Shown here in pieces: positions 1 through 11,539 of a DNA stretch of 64,000 bases. How positions within the stretch are numbered: the first letter of the stretch is position 1; every line of letters begins with the position of its first letter. The translations under genes were made by a program, and so were the position numbers. The stretch is from Buddleja alternifolia. Its lineage: Eukaryota; Streptophyta; Magnoliopsida; Lamiales; Scrophulariaceae. The stretch covers positions 18,481,104 through 18,545,103 of the forward strand of contig CM033402.1 in assembly GCA_019426215.1 (NCBI GenBank), written 5' to 3'. The notes under the pieces are model-generated. The model searched no databases. It was not told the origin of the DNA and was given only the letters and a program-made list of their open reading frames with translations.

Positions 1-501
1 AGACACTACGCCTCGCGGAAAGGCCGCGAAACATCGAGACCAAATCCTCGCGATACCTGCGCGGCGCCCCTAGATGAAAAGCTAATGGCCCCAAAAAAGG
101 GCTCTATGAGGGCGGAAAGATTACGGGTTGAATCAATCAAAACGGGGGTAGAAAAACAAGCAATCTCTTATGCTATCATCATGGCACTATGAACAAAGAA
201 AGCAAATAAAAACTAAAAATAATGCTATCCTTACCTTGATCACCTCGGCTTTGCCCATGGTTGATTGAAGAAAGCTCCTAGAGAGAGAATTTCCTAAGAG
301 AAGAATTTTAAAGAAGTATGAGGATATGAATGAGAGTTGTGGGTTAAATGCCAACAACCCATCCACACTTAAACAAAAAGTGGGTGATGGGCTTTTATGG
401 CCAACTACCAAGTACAAATTGAAGTTAAATGGCACTGCCTAAGTGGGATTACTTCTACTCCCGAGTGTCCCATCAAGAAAACTCGAGAGTGGGGGGTATT
501 A
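1..501 (+). mobile_element. 3' internal end of a Ty3/gypsy element (partial)
   Basis: This sequence leads directly into a polypurine tract and a 3' LTR, so it is the untranslated 3' internal part of a gypsy-type element whose body lies left of the window. The first ~80 bases are GC-rich. No reverse transcriptase, integrase or gag motif is readable here, and the 82-residue minus-strand frame at 187-435 shows no family resemblance. The Ty3/gypsy assignment rests on the style of PPT and LTR and is an inference. Confidence 0.55.
485..496 (+). promoter_or_regulatory. Polypurine tract (plus-strand primer)
   Basis: The purine run GAGAGTGGGGGG lies 5 bases before the LTR start TGATG. In LTR retrotransposons such a tract primes plus-strand DNA synthesis. 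Its place to the left of the LTR identifies this LTR as the 3' one of a plus-strand element. Confidence 0.6.
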
Positions 502-996
502 TGATGTGCGCCAAAAATATCTTGGGGCATTACAGTAATTAAACATATCTTCGGCTCGGGCTGGGTCGCCACCTATGGGTTAAAGACCGCGGTTAATATA
601 TTAGTCAAGCTCAAAAGGGTTGACGATCTAAGAAAAGTACTTGGGCTATTTTATTAGTCTAAGGGCTAATAAAGGGATTATTATTAAGTCTGATGGGCTG
701 CTAATGAAGCTAAGCCCACAGCCCATAGCCCACTACCAACTCAATATAAATACCTTAGAGGAGCTAGGAAAGGGTCATTATCTACTCTCCCAGCAAAAAT
801 CCACTAGCTATTAAGAGTAACGCCACAAAAGAACTACGAACCGACTTGATCCCTATTCATCTGGTACGTAGGCATAAAGGCGAGTGCAGTCCATACATTC
901 ATCAACCCCCAATTTAGCTTGTCGTGTGTTAGATTGGTTCCATCACCCCACGTGGTCAATCACGTGTTATTCATTGACTGACGATTTTCACCATCA
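502..996 (+). repeat. 3' LTR of Ty3/gypsy element
   Basis: The 495-bp segment begins TGATG and ends CATCA, a 5-bp terminal inverted repeat of the usual TG...CA form. A TATA-like AATATAAATA lies near 741 and a motif GGTACGTAGGCA near 862, which recurs in plant gypsy LTRs as I recall them. No tRNA primer site follows the right end, so it is not a 5' LTR. The partner LTR and the left copy of the TSD are outside the window. Confidence 0.6.
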
Positions 997-1584
997 GCAC
1001 ACTCATAATGAAAACTCTTAGCATCATCATTGCTCGCAAGGAATTAATAATTGGTTGGTTGAATTGGCGCTACAAAAATTGTCAGAAAAATAAATTTATA
1101 TGATTATGCACATGAAATCAAAAATCAACATTAAAGTTTAGGTGGTTTACTAAAATTGGACTTAGCGTACATGTACCTACTTGTCTCTTACATTTCATTT
1201 TGTTGTGTTGTTTTTTTCTTTTTCTGGTAGGTGGTGCATGATCTGCACTTTTTCAGTTACCTGAGGAGGTCAGTTGATGTTTAAGAAGTGAATCCAGTAC
1301 TCCACAATATTTCTCTATTTTCTCGATGACTTATGTACAAAATCGTAACTTGATTTTCCTATATTCATTCTCTACGTTTTCTCTATACTATGCAATTCTT
1401 TCGTGTACATTTTAGTAAGTCTAGTGAAGAAATTTTCAGAGATCAAGATCCCAAAACTACACTTATCATGTTTTTGATCCAAGTCTTATCAAAGTATGTA
1501 TGCTTATCTAGTATTATAGGTCCACACCAGAAAAGTAACTATCAACATTTTCAGATAATATTTCTTGATAAAAAATATTAGTAA
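997..1584. other. Intergenic, no gene seen
   Basis: AT-rich sequence between the gypsy LTR and copia E1. The longest open frame (1390-1581, 63 residues) has no recognisable motif or gene-like context. I see no RNA gene or clear repeat. Confidence 0.6.
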
Positions 1585-1589
1585 CTTTT

Positions 1590-1781
1590 TGTAGAGAAGA
1601 TATATTGAGCTAGTATGCTCTCCTAAAATAGAAGTTAGTTGAGGTCAACTGTATTTCTGTTATTGTTAGTGTATGTTAAGATGAGTTAGTTTAGGTTAAG
1701 GTTTGTATATATTCTCTTCATCATGTACATTGTAATTCAATTTTCAGAATCAATGAAGAAATTCCTTAGTTCATTTTAACA
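1590..1781 (+). repeat. 5' LTR of E1
   Basis: The 192-bp LTR begins TGTAGAG and ends TTTTAACA. Its last 31 bases recur at 8870-8900 with one C/T difference, which is all that is left of the 3' LTR. It is followed directly by a tRNA-Met-type primer site. Confidence 0.75.
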
Positions 1782-1794
1782 TGGTATCCAGAGC
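1782..1794 (+). promoter_or_regulatory. Primer binding site of E1
   Basis: TGGTATCCAGAGC directly follows the LTR and resembles the plant initiator tRNA-Met complement TGGTATCAGAGC with one extra base. It would prime minus-strand DNA synthesis. Confidence 0.75.
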
Positions 1795-1979
1795 TTGGTT
1801 AATTCTCTCAAATTCTTCATCAATTTCTTCATCGATTTCTGCATCTTGAAGATTGTTATCAATCATTATCTTTCATTCACAGATTCTTATCAATCTCATT
1901 CGATCTATTCCTCTTTTTCCTGAATCAAACCTTAAATTTTTGAATCAGGTCTTTATTTCAGAAATTTCCTGTCAAAATC

Positions 1980-3134
1980 ATGAATTCTGGTAGCACATTC
2001 CATACTTCCGCGCATCAAAATCAGTCTGGAAACACAAATATGGCGATAGATTTCAATGATCCACTGCTTGTCCATCCATCATATGTTCCGAATTTGCACC
2101 TTGTTCCTCATAAGCTCCATGGATCAGAGAATTATGGAGTATGGAACAAAGCTATGCGACTTGCTTTGAGTTACAAAAAGCAATATTGGATTTATCAATG
2201 GATCCTGTCAAAAACTTGAGTCAAATTCACCATTGTTGGAGCAGTGGGAGAAATGCAATGCTCTGGTCCTATCATGGATCCTAAAATGTGTAAGTAAAGA
2301 AATATACAATGGTCTTGTATATTGTGAAACAACAGCAAATGCTTGGAGTGATGTATATGAGCAGTTTAGTAAAATGAATAGAGCTCGTATTTTTGATTTG
2401 TTTAGAGAAGTGAATTCACACACACAAGGAAGTAATTCTGTCACAGTCTATTACACTAAATTGAGACAGATGAGGGAAGAGTATGACTCTCTACTGAATT
2501 TACCTAATTGTGAGTGTTTCATCTAAGGCATATTCAGATTACATACATGAACATAAACTCATGCAATTCCTTATGGGATTGAATGATTCATATGCTGCAT
2601 TAAGGTCACAGATTTTGATGATGGTGCCACCACCATCTCACAAACAAGCTTATTCAATAGTCTTTAATAAAGAATCTTAAAGGAACATCAATAATCCCAT
2701 TGTCAATTCTAAAACACCAATGACTCTATATGCTGCTTCACATTTTGGAGGAAATGGAAACAAAAGACAAAATGATAAGGCCGGTGTTGTACATGATAAT
2801 TGTGGTATTGCTGGACATTCAAGGGAGACATGTTATATGTTGATTGGATATCCACTAAACAGAAGGGGCAAAAATAGAGATAGAGGCAGAACTGGTACTT
2901 ATAAAGGCAATGGAAGAGGATATCATGCTAACCAAGTAAGCATGGACCAAGGAAGCATTGGTGATTCAACTCATTCTCAAAGTAAGCAACATAACGAGCA
3001 TCAGTCACAGTCAAGCTCGAGTGTTGGAATCATCCAATTTCTTAAACTCCAGCACTAACTCCCTTGCAATACCATCAATTGCTACAGTTGCTCAACTCCA
3101 CTGGGATGTCATCTCACACATCTGGCATACAGGC
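1980..3134 (+). pseudogene. gag: E1 gag (broken), with zinc knuckle
   Basis: Copia gag polyprotein, the capsid and nucleocapsid part of the virus-like particle. The N-terminus starts with ATG at 1980 and shows the typical block (HGSENYGVWNKAM). A middle block follows (LEQWEKCNALVLSWIL), then a C-terminal zinc knuckle near 2800-2840 of CX2CX4HX4C form in which the first Cys is His (HDNC...H...C). The reading frame shifts near 2187 and again near 2517, and a TAA at 2678-2680 interrupts it, so it cannot make a full protein. The frame ends at the E2 insertion, and the protease part resumes beyond E2. Confidence 0.75.
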
Positions 3135-4458
3135 TGTTAGGATTACGCCCTCAGATGCCATAGAGGATAGAATGAGTAGGGCATCTATCTTATATTGAAC
3201 TTAAATATTATTTATAATAAAAGGCATTATTTAGTTTTCACTTAATTCTTATCTGCATCTATAAGTTGTGTAAAATATTTTGTCCGTGTTTTTAGTGCGA
3301 TCCCTTTACTTCCTATGGGATAGGAAGAATGGCACTCGAGAGATCGACCTTGATTACTAAACCTAGTTCGCAAGTAATATAAAGTCTTTAATGGGCAAAT
3401 AAAGATTTCGAATACTTGTACAATCTTAGCTCTGACATGGGAGTGCATGTCTAGTATCATGGGATGGTAAGAGATTGAGATTGTAGGCACATCAATGGAA
3501 CTGATATGCTCGAACACGACTAGCATCGGTTCTGTCACATAGGTTTTTACTCTGTGACTGTCAATGACGAAACTGATTATGCATAGTAGGTATATGTGAA
3601 CCTTTGACATAAAGTATCGGGCTGAAGATGCACTTGTGACGTCAAGTCTTTCACTAGAGTAGTTAGACCCAATTCACCCGTTGGTGGGGTCGACCTCAAA
3701 ATGCGGACTTGATGGGCAAGTGGTAGTCTTAGCAGATACCTAATATGGGATTAGTTCTATTCTCTCATAAGTGAATAATAATGTACCCTATGTGATTATA
3801 GATAAATAGAGATCAAAGTCTTTGGCCAAAGCAAAAGATGGTGCTAGGCACTTAATCGATTTCAAGGATCTCGTATTATTATAATCTATACATATGGTCA
3901 AGTCGAGTGAGTTTGACATAACCATGACTCTCACTTGATCGGGGAACATGAACGAAGGGTTTTGAACATATACAGTATTTACGATTGGAAGGTTGTGGAA
4001 TGATCCATTCATTCGTATTTCATTTGGGCTACGAAGTGGGCCCTGTGACTAGCTAGGTGTTACCCACTTCCTTTGGTTTCCTCTCATGGCCAAATGAAAC
4101 GAACCTAAAGAGTCGCGCTAAAGAATTGATGAAGAAAATTGAAAAGTATTTTCTATTTTTTATTTTATTTTGGAGAGATTTAATTTATTGGATAAGTTAA
4201 ATAATTAATTAATTCCATATTGGATAAGATAATTAATTTAATGGATAAGATTAACTATTAATTAATTTCCTGGAAAAATATATTAATGAATTAATTCATC
4301 TAATTAATTTTATTATTTAATTAATTTATTTATTTACTGGATAAATAAATTATTGATTGAATAAAGAATTAATTAAAAGCAAAAGAAAAAATTTTTGGGC
4401 CACATATGGGGCGTCTAGAAAGATGATCAAGGTGGTCTCTTTTGTTTTGTCTTGGTCA
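3135..4458 (+). repeat. 5' LTR of E2, truncated
   Basis: It aligns along its length with the 3' LTR from 6763, sharing for example GCTAGGTGTTAC and TCAAGGTGGTCTC. It stops at the shared TCTTGGTCAA, after which the two sequences diverge. It keeps about 190 bp (roughly 4055-4250) that the 3' copy has lost. It contains the shared LTR core CTTTGGCCAAAGC near 3820. Confidence 0.75.
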
Positions 4459-6747
4459 AACTGGGCAAAATATAAAAACTCTACGATTGGATCGTGGAGG
4501 AGAATATATGAGTGCTGAGTTTGATGAATTCCTTAGACAACGAGGAATAATGTTACAACTAACACCGCCAGCAATCCCTCAACTAAATGGAGTAGCCGAG
4601 CGAAGGAACCGAACTTTGTTGGACATGGTTCGTTCCATGCTTAGTTACGCTGATTTACCCATTTTGTTGTGGGGACATGCGCTCCTTATTGCTGCTTGTA
4701 TATTGAATAGATGTCCCTCCAAATCCGTTCCTAAGACTCCGCATGAGATGTGGAATAATAGGAAACCAAGTCTTAATCATATTAAGATTTGGGGATGTCC
4801 AGCTTATGTCAAGAATACTAAAGTGGAGAAATTGGAGACAAGATCCCTCATGGGACATTTCATTGGTTATCTTGAAAATTCTATTGGATTCTTCTTTTAC
4901 TTGCATGATGATCAGAGAATCATTATGGCTCTACAAGCCCACTTCCTCGAAGATGAATTCATCTTAGAATGGGGTAAAGGTAGGAAAATTGTTCTAGAGG
5001 AACAAAATGAAACTCCCTCAGAGACATCTATCCAAGGACCGAGGCCTGAACCAACAGTAGCACAACCACCACGTAGATCTGGTAGAATACCACATGAACC
5101 TGAGAGGTATGGGTATCTACTACAGGGGGAGCCAGAGCTTCACACTGTAGTACAAGAAGGTCATGAAGATGATCTTTGTGCTTATGGTCAAGCAATGGTG
5201 GATGTCGATGCTTCAAGATGGCGAGAAGCCATGGAAACAGAGATGGACTCTATGCAATCGAACCAAGTTTGGACTTTGGTAGATCGTCCTGAAGGTATCA
5301 AACCTATAGGATGCAAGTGGATCTACAAAAGAAAGATAGGTAGCGATGGCAAGGTTGACACCTTTAAAGCCAGGCTCGTAGCGAAAGGGTATAGTTAAAG
5401 AGAAGAAATTGACTATCAAGAAACCTTTTCACCCGTGGCCATGATAAAGTCCATCAGAATACTGTTATCCATAGCTGCATACTTAGATTATGAGATATGG
5501 CAAATGGATGTCAAAACGGCTTTTCTGAATGGATTCCTTGAGGAGGATATCTATATGGAACAACCAAAGGGTTTGTATCCGAGACCGATACCCATAAAGT
5601 ATGTAAACTTGAGAGGTCCATATACGGTCTCAAGCAAGCATCTTGAAGCTGGAATCTTTGTTTTGATGAAGTAGTAAAGGGATATGGTTACATCAAGAAC
5701 GAAGATGAACCCTGTGTCTACAAGAAGACTAGTGGGAGCAAACTCTCGTTCTTAGTACTATATGTGGATGACATTTTGCTTATAGGAAATGACGTAGGAA
5801 TGCTCACCACAGTAAAAAAATGGCTTTCGAGTACGTTTTCCATGAAAGACTTGGGAGAAGCGACATACATTCTAGGAATTCGTATCTACAGAGATAGAAT
5901 GAATAGAATGATAGGTCTCTTCCAAGCCCTTTACTTAGAAAATGTCCTAAAGAGGTTTAAGATGGACAATTCTAAGAAAGGGTTTCTTTCCATGAGGCAT
6001 GGAGTACACTTATCCAAGTCTATGTGTCCTCAAAGTGAGGAAGATAGACATGAGATGAGTAATATACCCTATGCTTCTACAGTTGGTAGCTTGATGTATG
6101 CAATGCTATGTACTAGATCTGACATTGCCTATGTTGTGAGTGTGGTGAGTCGATTTCAGGCAAACCTGGGAAAGGAACATTAGATAGCTGTGGAGAATAT
6201 CCTAAAGTATCTCAAAAGAACTAAGGATATGATTCTCATCTATGGAGGTGGAGACCTGAAGATGGAAGGTTATTCTGATTCAGACTTTCAGTCTGATGTT
6301 GATGACCAAAAATCCATTTCAGGGTTTGTTTTTACTCTTAATGGTGGAGCACTGTTTTGGAAAAGTTCCAAGCAAAGCACAACCGCTAATTCCACCACTA
6401 AAGCAGAGTATGTGGCGGCCTCAGAGGCAGCCAAAGAAGCTATTTGGATGAGAAAGTTTCTTGGAGAACTTGAATCGGTCCCTAGTGCTCAGCTTCCATT
6501 ATCACTTTATTGTGATAACAATGGAGCAATAGCGCAAGCCAAGGAACCGAGGTCTCATAACAAGTCCAAACACATTGAGAGAAGATTTCACATCATCAAA
6601 GAGATCATTGGCAGAGGAGAGATAGCAGTGCAGAAAATAGCCTCAGCTGACAATATAGCTAACCCGTTCACCAAACCACTACCTCAGGCTGTTTTGGACC
6701 GACACCTAGAAAGTAAAGGTATAAGATACCACAATGAGTGGCATTGA
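4459..6747 (+). pseudogene. pol: E2 pol remnant: integrase C-half, RT, RNase H
   Basis: The frame opens inside integrase (LRLDRGGEYMS, then NGVAERRNRTL; the last two acidic residues of the DDE triad lie in this part). It continues through the integrase C-terminus (HIKIWGCPAYVKN) into RT: MDVKTAFLNG near 5500, YVDDILLIGND near 5760, MKDLGEATYILGI. It ends with RNase H (YSDSDFQSD near 6270, TTKAEYVAA, YCDNNGAIA near 6510). Breaks: TAA at 5396-5398 (a probable Gln codon), a frameshift near 5590, TGA at 5644-5646 (an Arg codon in relatives) and TAG at 6181-6183 (a Trp codon in relatives). It is not functional. Confidence 0.85.
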
Positions 6748-6750
6748 GTG

Positions 6751-6762
6751 CAAGTGGGAGAT
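6751..6762 (+). promoter_or_regulatory. Polypurine tract of E2
   Basis: CAAGTGGGAGAT lies directly before the 3' LTR start TGTTAGGA. The same tract, reverse-complemented, adjoins the 3' LTRs of elements A and B, which supports common ancestry of these copia families. Confidence 0.75.
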
Positions 6763-8402
6763 TGTTAGGATAATGCGCTCAGATGTCATAGAGGATAAAA
6801 TGAGTAGAGCGTCTATCTTGTATTGAACTTAAATATTATTAATAATAAAAGGCATTATTTAGTTTTCACTTAATTCTTATCTGCATCTATAAGTTGTGCA
6901 AAATATTTTGTCCGTGTTTTCAGTGTGATCCCTCTACTTCCTATGGGATAGGAAGAATGGCACTAGAGAGATCGATCTTGATTACTAAAACTAGTTTGCA
7001 AGTAATATGAAGTCTTTTAATGAGCAAATAAAGACATCGAATACTTGTACAATCTTAGCTTTGACAAGGGAGTGCCTGTCTAGTATCATGGGATGGTAGG
7101 AGACTGAGATTGTAGACACATCAGTGGAACTCATATGCTCAAACATGACTCGCATCGGTTCTGTCACATGGGTTTTCACTCTGTGATTGTCAATGACGGA
7201 ACTGATTATGCGTAATAGGTATATGTGAACCTTTGACCTGAAGTATTGGGCTGAAGATGTACTTGTGATGTCATGTCTTTCACCTGAGTAGTTAGACCCA
7301 ATTCACCAGTTGGTGGGGTCGACCTCAAAATGTGGACTGGATGGGCAAGTGGTAGTCTTAGCAGATAACTAATATGGGATTTGTTCTCTCATAAGTGAAT
7401 GAGAATGTACCCTATGTGATTATAGATAAATAGAGATCAAAGTCTTTGGCCAAAGCAAAAGAGACGATTGTGCTAGGCACTTAATCGATCTCAATGATCT
7501 CGTATTATTATAATCTATACATATGGTCAAGTCCAGTGAGTATGACATAACCATGACTCTCACTTGACCGGGAACGTGAACGAAGGGTTTTGAACATATA
7601 CGGTATTTACAATTGGAAGGTTGTGGTATGATCCATTTATTTGTATTTCATTTGGGCTACGAAGTGGTCCACGTGACTGGCTAGGTGTTACGCAAATTAT
7701 TAATTAATTTCTTGGAGAAATATATTAATGAATTAATTTGTCTAATTAATTTTATTAATTTATTTATATTGGATAACATAAATTACTGATTGAATAAAGA
7801 ATTAATTAAAAGCAAAAGAAAAAAATTTCGTGCCCCATATCATGGACACCCATTAGGTCTAGAAAGATGATCAAGGTGGTCTCTTTTGTTTTTTCTTGGT
7901 CAATAAGTAATTGTGGTATAAAAGATTTCTCTTGACTTTAACCTAAATATACAACACACAAGATACAATTCATTGTAACTCTCCAAAAAGAATAGCAGAA
8001 GAAAAATATTCAACCTCTCTATAATACACTAGCCGTTGCCCTATAGAGCAAGAAGAAGGAAATTTTTCATCATCAATTCGTGTGTGATAATTTAGACGCA
8101 ACGTGATTCGTTGTTTGGATTTATCTACAATCAACTTCAAGAAATCAAGACTTGAAGAACATAAGGATTGGAGAATTCAAGGAGTTCGTGGATTCAAAGT
8201 TTTGAAAAGGAATTGGATTCTCCTACCACTTCGCTTCAATGGGTAAGATTAATTATTCGTTAAAGTATTATAGATTCAATTATGCGATTAGAGAACACTT
8301 TGGGTTTTAATTAAATTTTTGAAATCCTTCCGCTGCGTTTATGATTTTTTTAGCGAAACCCAATATAGGCTCCAGAAGCTAATTTTTTAAACACAACTTC
8401 AT
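6763..8402 (+). repeat. 3' LTR of E2
   Basis: This is a complete LTR of about 1640 bp, with a ~190-bp internal deletion near 7692 compared with the 5' copy. It contains the shared core CTTTGGCCAAAGC near 7440. Its 3' part (7900-8400) has no counterpart in the truncated 5' LTR. A further E1 fragment begins right after it. Confidence 0.7.
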
Positions 8403-8404
8403 CA

Positions 8405-8869
8405 GGTAACATAATTGGTTTTGTGGCTTTGCTAGCAAACACATCTAAAACTAAATCGATAATTGATAGTGGAGCAAATCAGCATATATGTTACAATCTT
8501 GACATGCTTGAACCTTTACCACACAATGCACCCTCTTTTACATCTGTCAAACTGCCTACAGGTAATGTGGCTTCAGTGAGCAAGATAGGAACAATTAAAA
8601 TCAATTCTGGAATCGCCTTGAATAATGTCCTTTGTGTTTCTGAATTCCAATTCAACCTTCTTTTAACTTCGAACTCTCAAGACAACAATTGCTTTTTTGC
8701 TTTGTATCCTCACTTCTGTGTTTTCCAGGATCTCTGGAATGACAAGATGAATTCTGTTTCAGCTAACAATAGCTCATTTACACATTGTAATGAAGCTTCT
8801 TCTAAGACTTTGTCTTGTAACATTGATAATGTGAGTTGTTTTTTTATGTTGATTGTGATCTATGGCATA
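8405..8869 (+). pseudogene. pro: E1 protease fragment
   Basis: This is the continuation of E1 beyond the E2 insertion. The aspartic protease motif IIDSGANQH at about 8459-8485 carries the catalytic Asp of the DSG triad. It is followed by the usual copia beta-strand region (VKLPTGNVASVSKIGTI, then NVLCVSEFQFNLL). The frame then loses resemblance to pol and reaches a stop at 8873-8875, inside the LTR remnant. Integrase, RT and RNase H are absent, so a deletion joined protease to the end of the LTR. Confidence 0.75.
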
Positions 8870-8900
8870 AAATGAAGAAATTCCTTAGCTCATTTTAACA
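8870..8900 (+). repeat. 3' LTR remnant of E1 (last 31 bp)
   Basis: It matches the last 31 bp of the LTR at 1751-1781 with one C/T difference. It is followed by the TSD copy CTTTT at 8901-8905. Confidence 0.75.
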
Positions 8901-8980
8901 CTTTTAAAATTGTAAATACATCATGGTTTTCAACATAAATAACTAAATGAGAAGAGATTTATTTTTCCATGCTTTTTCAT

Positions 8981-9010
8981 CATAGTATATATATATATAT
9001 ATATACTATG
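8981..9010. repeat. 30-bp perfect palindrome with (AT)n core
   Basis: CATAGT at the left and ACTATG at the right enclose an uninterrupted AT alternation, and the whole 30 bases equal their own reverse complement. It sits at the left edge of readable LINE sequence and can extrude as a cruciform. Confidence 0.8.
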
Positions 9011-10625
9011 ACGAAAGATATTTGTCTACCTAAGTGTGTTGGGGGCCTCGATTTTCGTCGTATGAAAGATTTAAATAGAGCCCTAATTGCTAAACTTGGG
9101 TGGACTATTGGTAATAATGATGATAAAGTTTGGGTTAATGTTTTCAAAGCTAAATATTTCAGAAACCTTTCTTTTCTTAAAATGAACTCTTGCCCCGTAG
9201 GTGCCTCTTGGATTTTGAGGGATATTCTTGCTTGCAAAAACATCATTTCCAAAGGCCTTTGCTTTCAAGTGTAGCCGTATTGTCATTTTCGTACATGATG
9301 CGATCCATGGATCCCCTTGATTAAAGGATTTACTTCACCAAAACCAAATCTGCCGGAGGCGGTTTTGATGGAATTTTTCTTTGTCAAAAAACTATTCCTC
9401 CCTGATTCGTCATCTTGGAACATTGAGGTTCTCAATTTTCTCTTCCCGCCTATGTTGGTTCATGCAATTCTTAAAATCCATTTTCCTGCCTCTTTGGCAG
9501 CCCCGTGCCCTCTTTCGACTCCTTCCACTAATGGAAGGTTTTCAGTCAAATCTGCGTATTTGACTGACCAAAAAGGAAGGTTTCCCCCCCACGCTATCCC
9601 CATCTGTTAGGTTGTGCAAATTGTTGTGGAAATCAAAGTTACATCCTTGTTTTAAACTTTTCTTGTGGAGAATTATTAAGTGTATCATTCCAACTCGTGA
9701 TTGCCTTAACAAAAATTTTTCTGTGGGAGATACATCTTGTAATTTTTGTCAATAGGAATCGGAATCTCTCGAACATATTTTTATTAGGTGTCCTATTGCC
9801 CAACAGATTTGGTTGGCTTCTAAATGGAACTTCAGGTTGCTGCCTTTCCATCAACTTGCCATGGATGATTGGGTTCTTTTGCTTCTGTCAATGGATAGAA
9901 AACTTTTTCCTTCTTTGGACTTGTCTTGGGAATTCCTCACGTTCTTGGTTATTGCTATGAGTTTGATTTGGAATGTTCGTAACAAGCTTCTTCATGATTC
10001 TGTTGTTGTTGATGTGTTGAGTATTGCTCGTATAGCAGATAAACTTTTTGTCGAACATGTAAAAGCCCAGAGGTCTAAGCTCCTTCATGCTCATGGTTGT
10101 AATCTGATTCAAAAGTGGAGAGCTCCTCCCTCTAATTGGTTAAAGGTAAACTCGGATGCTTCATTTAAAGATGGTTTTTTTGCTGTTGCGTTTCTGGTTC
10201 GCGACTCATCCGGCGTGGTTGTACTTGCTGCCGCCTTCACAGATTGGGCCCATGATGTGGTGGCAGCCGAAGGTTTTGCTATTGCTAAGGCTTTCTCCTT
10301 CCTTGATAAAGCAGGCTTCCATCAAGTTATTTTTGAAAGTGATTCTTTGGTCGTGGTGAATTTGATTCTTCACGATAACATCCCTCCCGATTGGACGGCT
10401 AAAGTTGACATTGAAGCGGCGAATTTTTTGTTATCTCGTTGGCCTAATTGGCGTTTATGTAATATTCCGAGACTTAAAAACTCGGCTGCAGATTTGCTTG
10501 CCAAATGGGCATTTCATAGGTCTTGGTGTGAAACCATTCCTCACAATAGCATTTTTCTTGACATCTTTTGTGAGGAATCTTCGGTTCCACCTTTTGTAAC
10601 TTTGGACGGTTTTATTTATGAATGA
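9009..10625 (+). pseudogene. LINE (non-LTR) 3' part: RT tail, zinc-binding region, RNase H
   Basis: A plant L1-type LINE lacking its 5' part. Frame 1 (9009-9273) shows the RT C-terminal region (LPKCVGGLDFRRMKDLNRA, then ASWILRDIL). A second frame from about 9317 reaches GRFSVKSAYL, then the zinc-binding block near 9620-9800 (LHPCFKLFLWRI, CNFC, ESLEHIFIRCP), interrupted by TAG at 9754-9756. The last frame (9813-10624) ends with an RNase H domain keeping its acidic residues: NSDASF, AAEGFA, ESDS and NSAADLLAKW. Frameshifts near 9275 and 9600-9760 disable it. No poly(A) tail is seen; an AT/CA microsatellite follows. Confidence 0.8.
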
Positions 10626-10644
10626 ATTACATTTTCTTAGCAAA

Positions 10645-10652
10645 ATATATAT

Positions 10653-10692
<40 letters not shown>
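10645..10692. repeat. Compound (AT)n(AC)n(AT)n microsatellite
   Basis: An AC run of about ten units flanked by AT runs, directly downstream of the LINE stop codon. It may be the decayed tail of the LINE. Confidence 0.85.
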
Positions 10693-11025
10693 CTTATATT
10701 ATACGGAATATTGAAAAAGACGTTTAACTTAAGTTTTATGTCATACATTTCAAATATGCATTTACTTTAAATATATAAAATATATACAAAACTTTTTCTT
10801 TTTCAGTAAATGTAGCCTGGACTTTAATTTTGGTCTTTGACTTATTTGTATGAATTATTTATTTCATAAAATCAAATTTTTTTTTATTATTTTGATAATA
10901 ATGCAATGATTTTCCTTATTAAAATTGACGATACTTTTGCTTTCAATTTGTTATTATGAAAAATCACTTGTGTATAATTTTTTAAGAAACTAAGATATTA
11001 AATTAAAATTTACATTTGAGAGTAA
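10693..11025. other. AT-rich spacer, no gene seen
   Basis: The sequence lies between the LINE tail and the CACTA element. No coding or RNA feature is visible. Its last three bases, TAA, are the left TSD copy of the CACTA element. Confidence 0.6.
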
Positions 11026-11039
11026 CACTACTACAAAAA

Positions 11040-11365
11040 TACACTATTACAGCGCACCTATTACAACGGTTTTGGTAAAACCGCTGTAATAGGGCTTCTC
11101 GGTTTGGACCTATTACAGCGGTTCACGCGAACCGCTGTAATAGGACTTCTCGGTTTGGACCTATTACAGCGGTTCACGCGAACCACTGTAATATGTCCGT
11201 AAATTAAAAAAAAAAATTGGCCTATTAAAGCGGTTCGGGGCAAACCGCTGTAATAGGTCGGCACTGTTACAGCGGTTCGTGGTCGAACCGCTGTAACATA
11301 AATTTTTTTTAAAAAAAAAAAAGCCACCTATTACAGCGGTTCGTACCCAAACCCCTGTAATAGAC
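11040..11365. repeat. 5' subterminal palindrome array of the CACTA element
   Basis: Repeated blocks of CTATTACAGCGGTT and its complement AACCGCTGTAATAG are arranged head-to-head around short GC-rich spacers such as CACGCG. At 11104-11144 and 11160-11193 two nearly identical hairpin units follow each other. In En/Spm-type elements such subterminal repeats bind the element's accessory protein. Matching units occur at 12930-13005. Confidence 0.85.
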
Positions 11366-11507
11366 GGTCGGGTTTTTAACCTAAATTAAACCGGCTTCTC
11401 TCGCGCTTTCTCTCTCTCGGTCTCTCTCTCACTCGTGGTCGCATAGCTGCCTTCGTGCCGCCGTTCGGTCTCTCCCTCTCTCTCTCTTTCTCTATATATA
11501 TATGTGC

Positions 11508-11539
<32 letters not shown>

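Larger units (their letters stand above)
3135..8402 (+). mobile_element. Ty1/copia element E2 (internally deleted), nested in E1
   Basis: Its two LTRs both begin TGTTAGGA, at 3135 and 6763. Flanks share CAGG plus C or T (3130-3134 and 8403-8407), a candidate TSD. The 5' LTR is cut at about 4458 and runs directly into integrase, so the LTR end, primer site, gag, protease and the integrase front are missing. The rest of pol, a PPT and a 3' LTR remain. The exact right end is uncertain by about 2 bases because the 5' LTR lacks the matching end. Confidence 0.8.
1590..8900 (+). mobile_element. Ty1/copia element E1, split by E2 and internally deleted
   Basis: A short-LTR copia is bounded by a 5-bp direct repeat CTTTT (1585-1589 and 8901-8905). 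It keeps a 192-bp 5' LTR, a primer binding site, a gag with zinc knuckle and a protease fragment. Integrase, RT and RNase H are missing: the protease fragment runs straight into the last 31 bp of the 3' LTR. E2 sits inside it at 3135-8402, between the gag/knuckle side and the protease side. Matching flanks and matching LTR tails make the outer boundaries secure. Confidence 0.8.
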
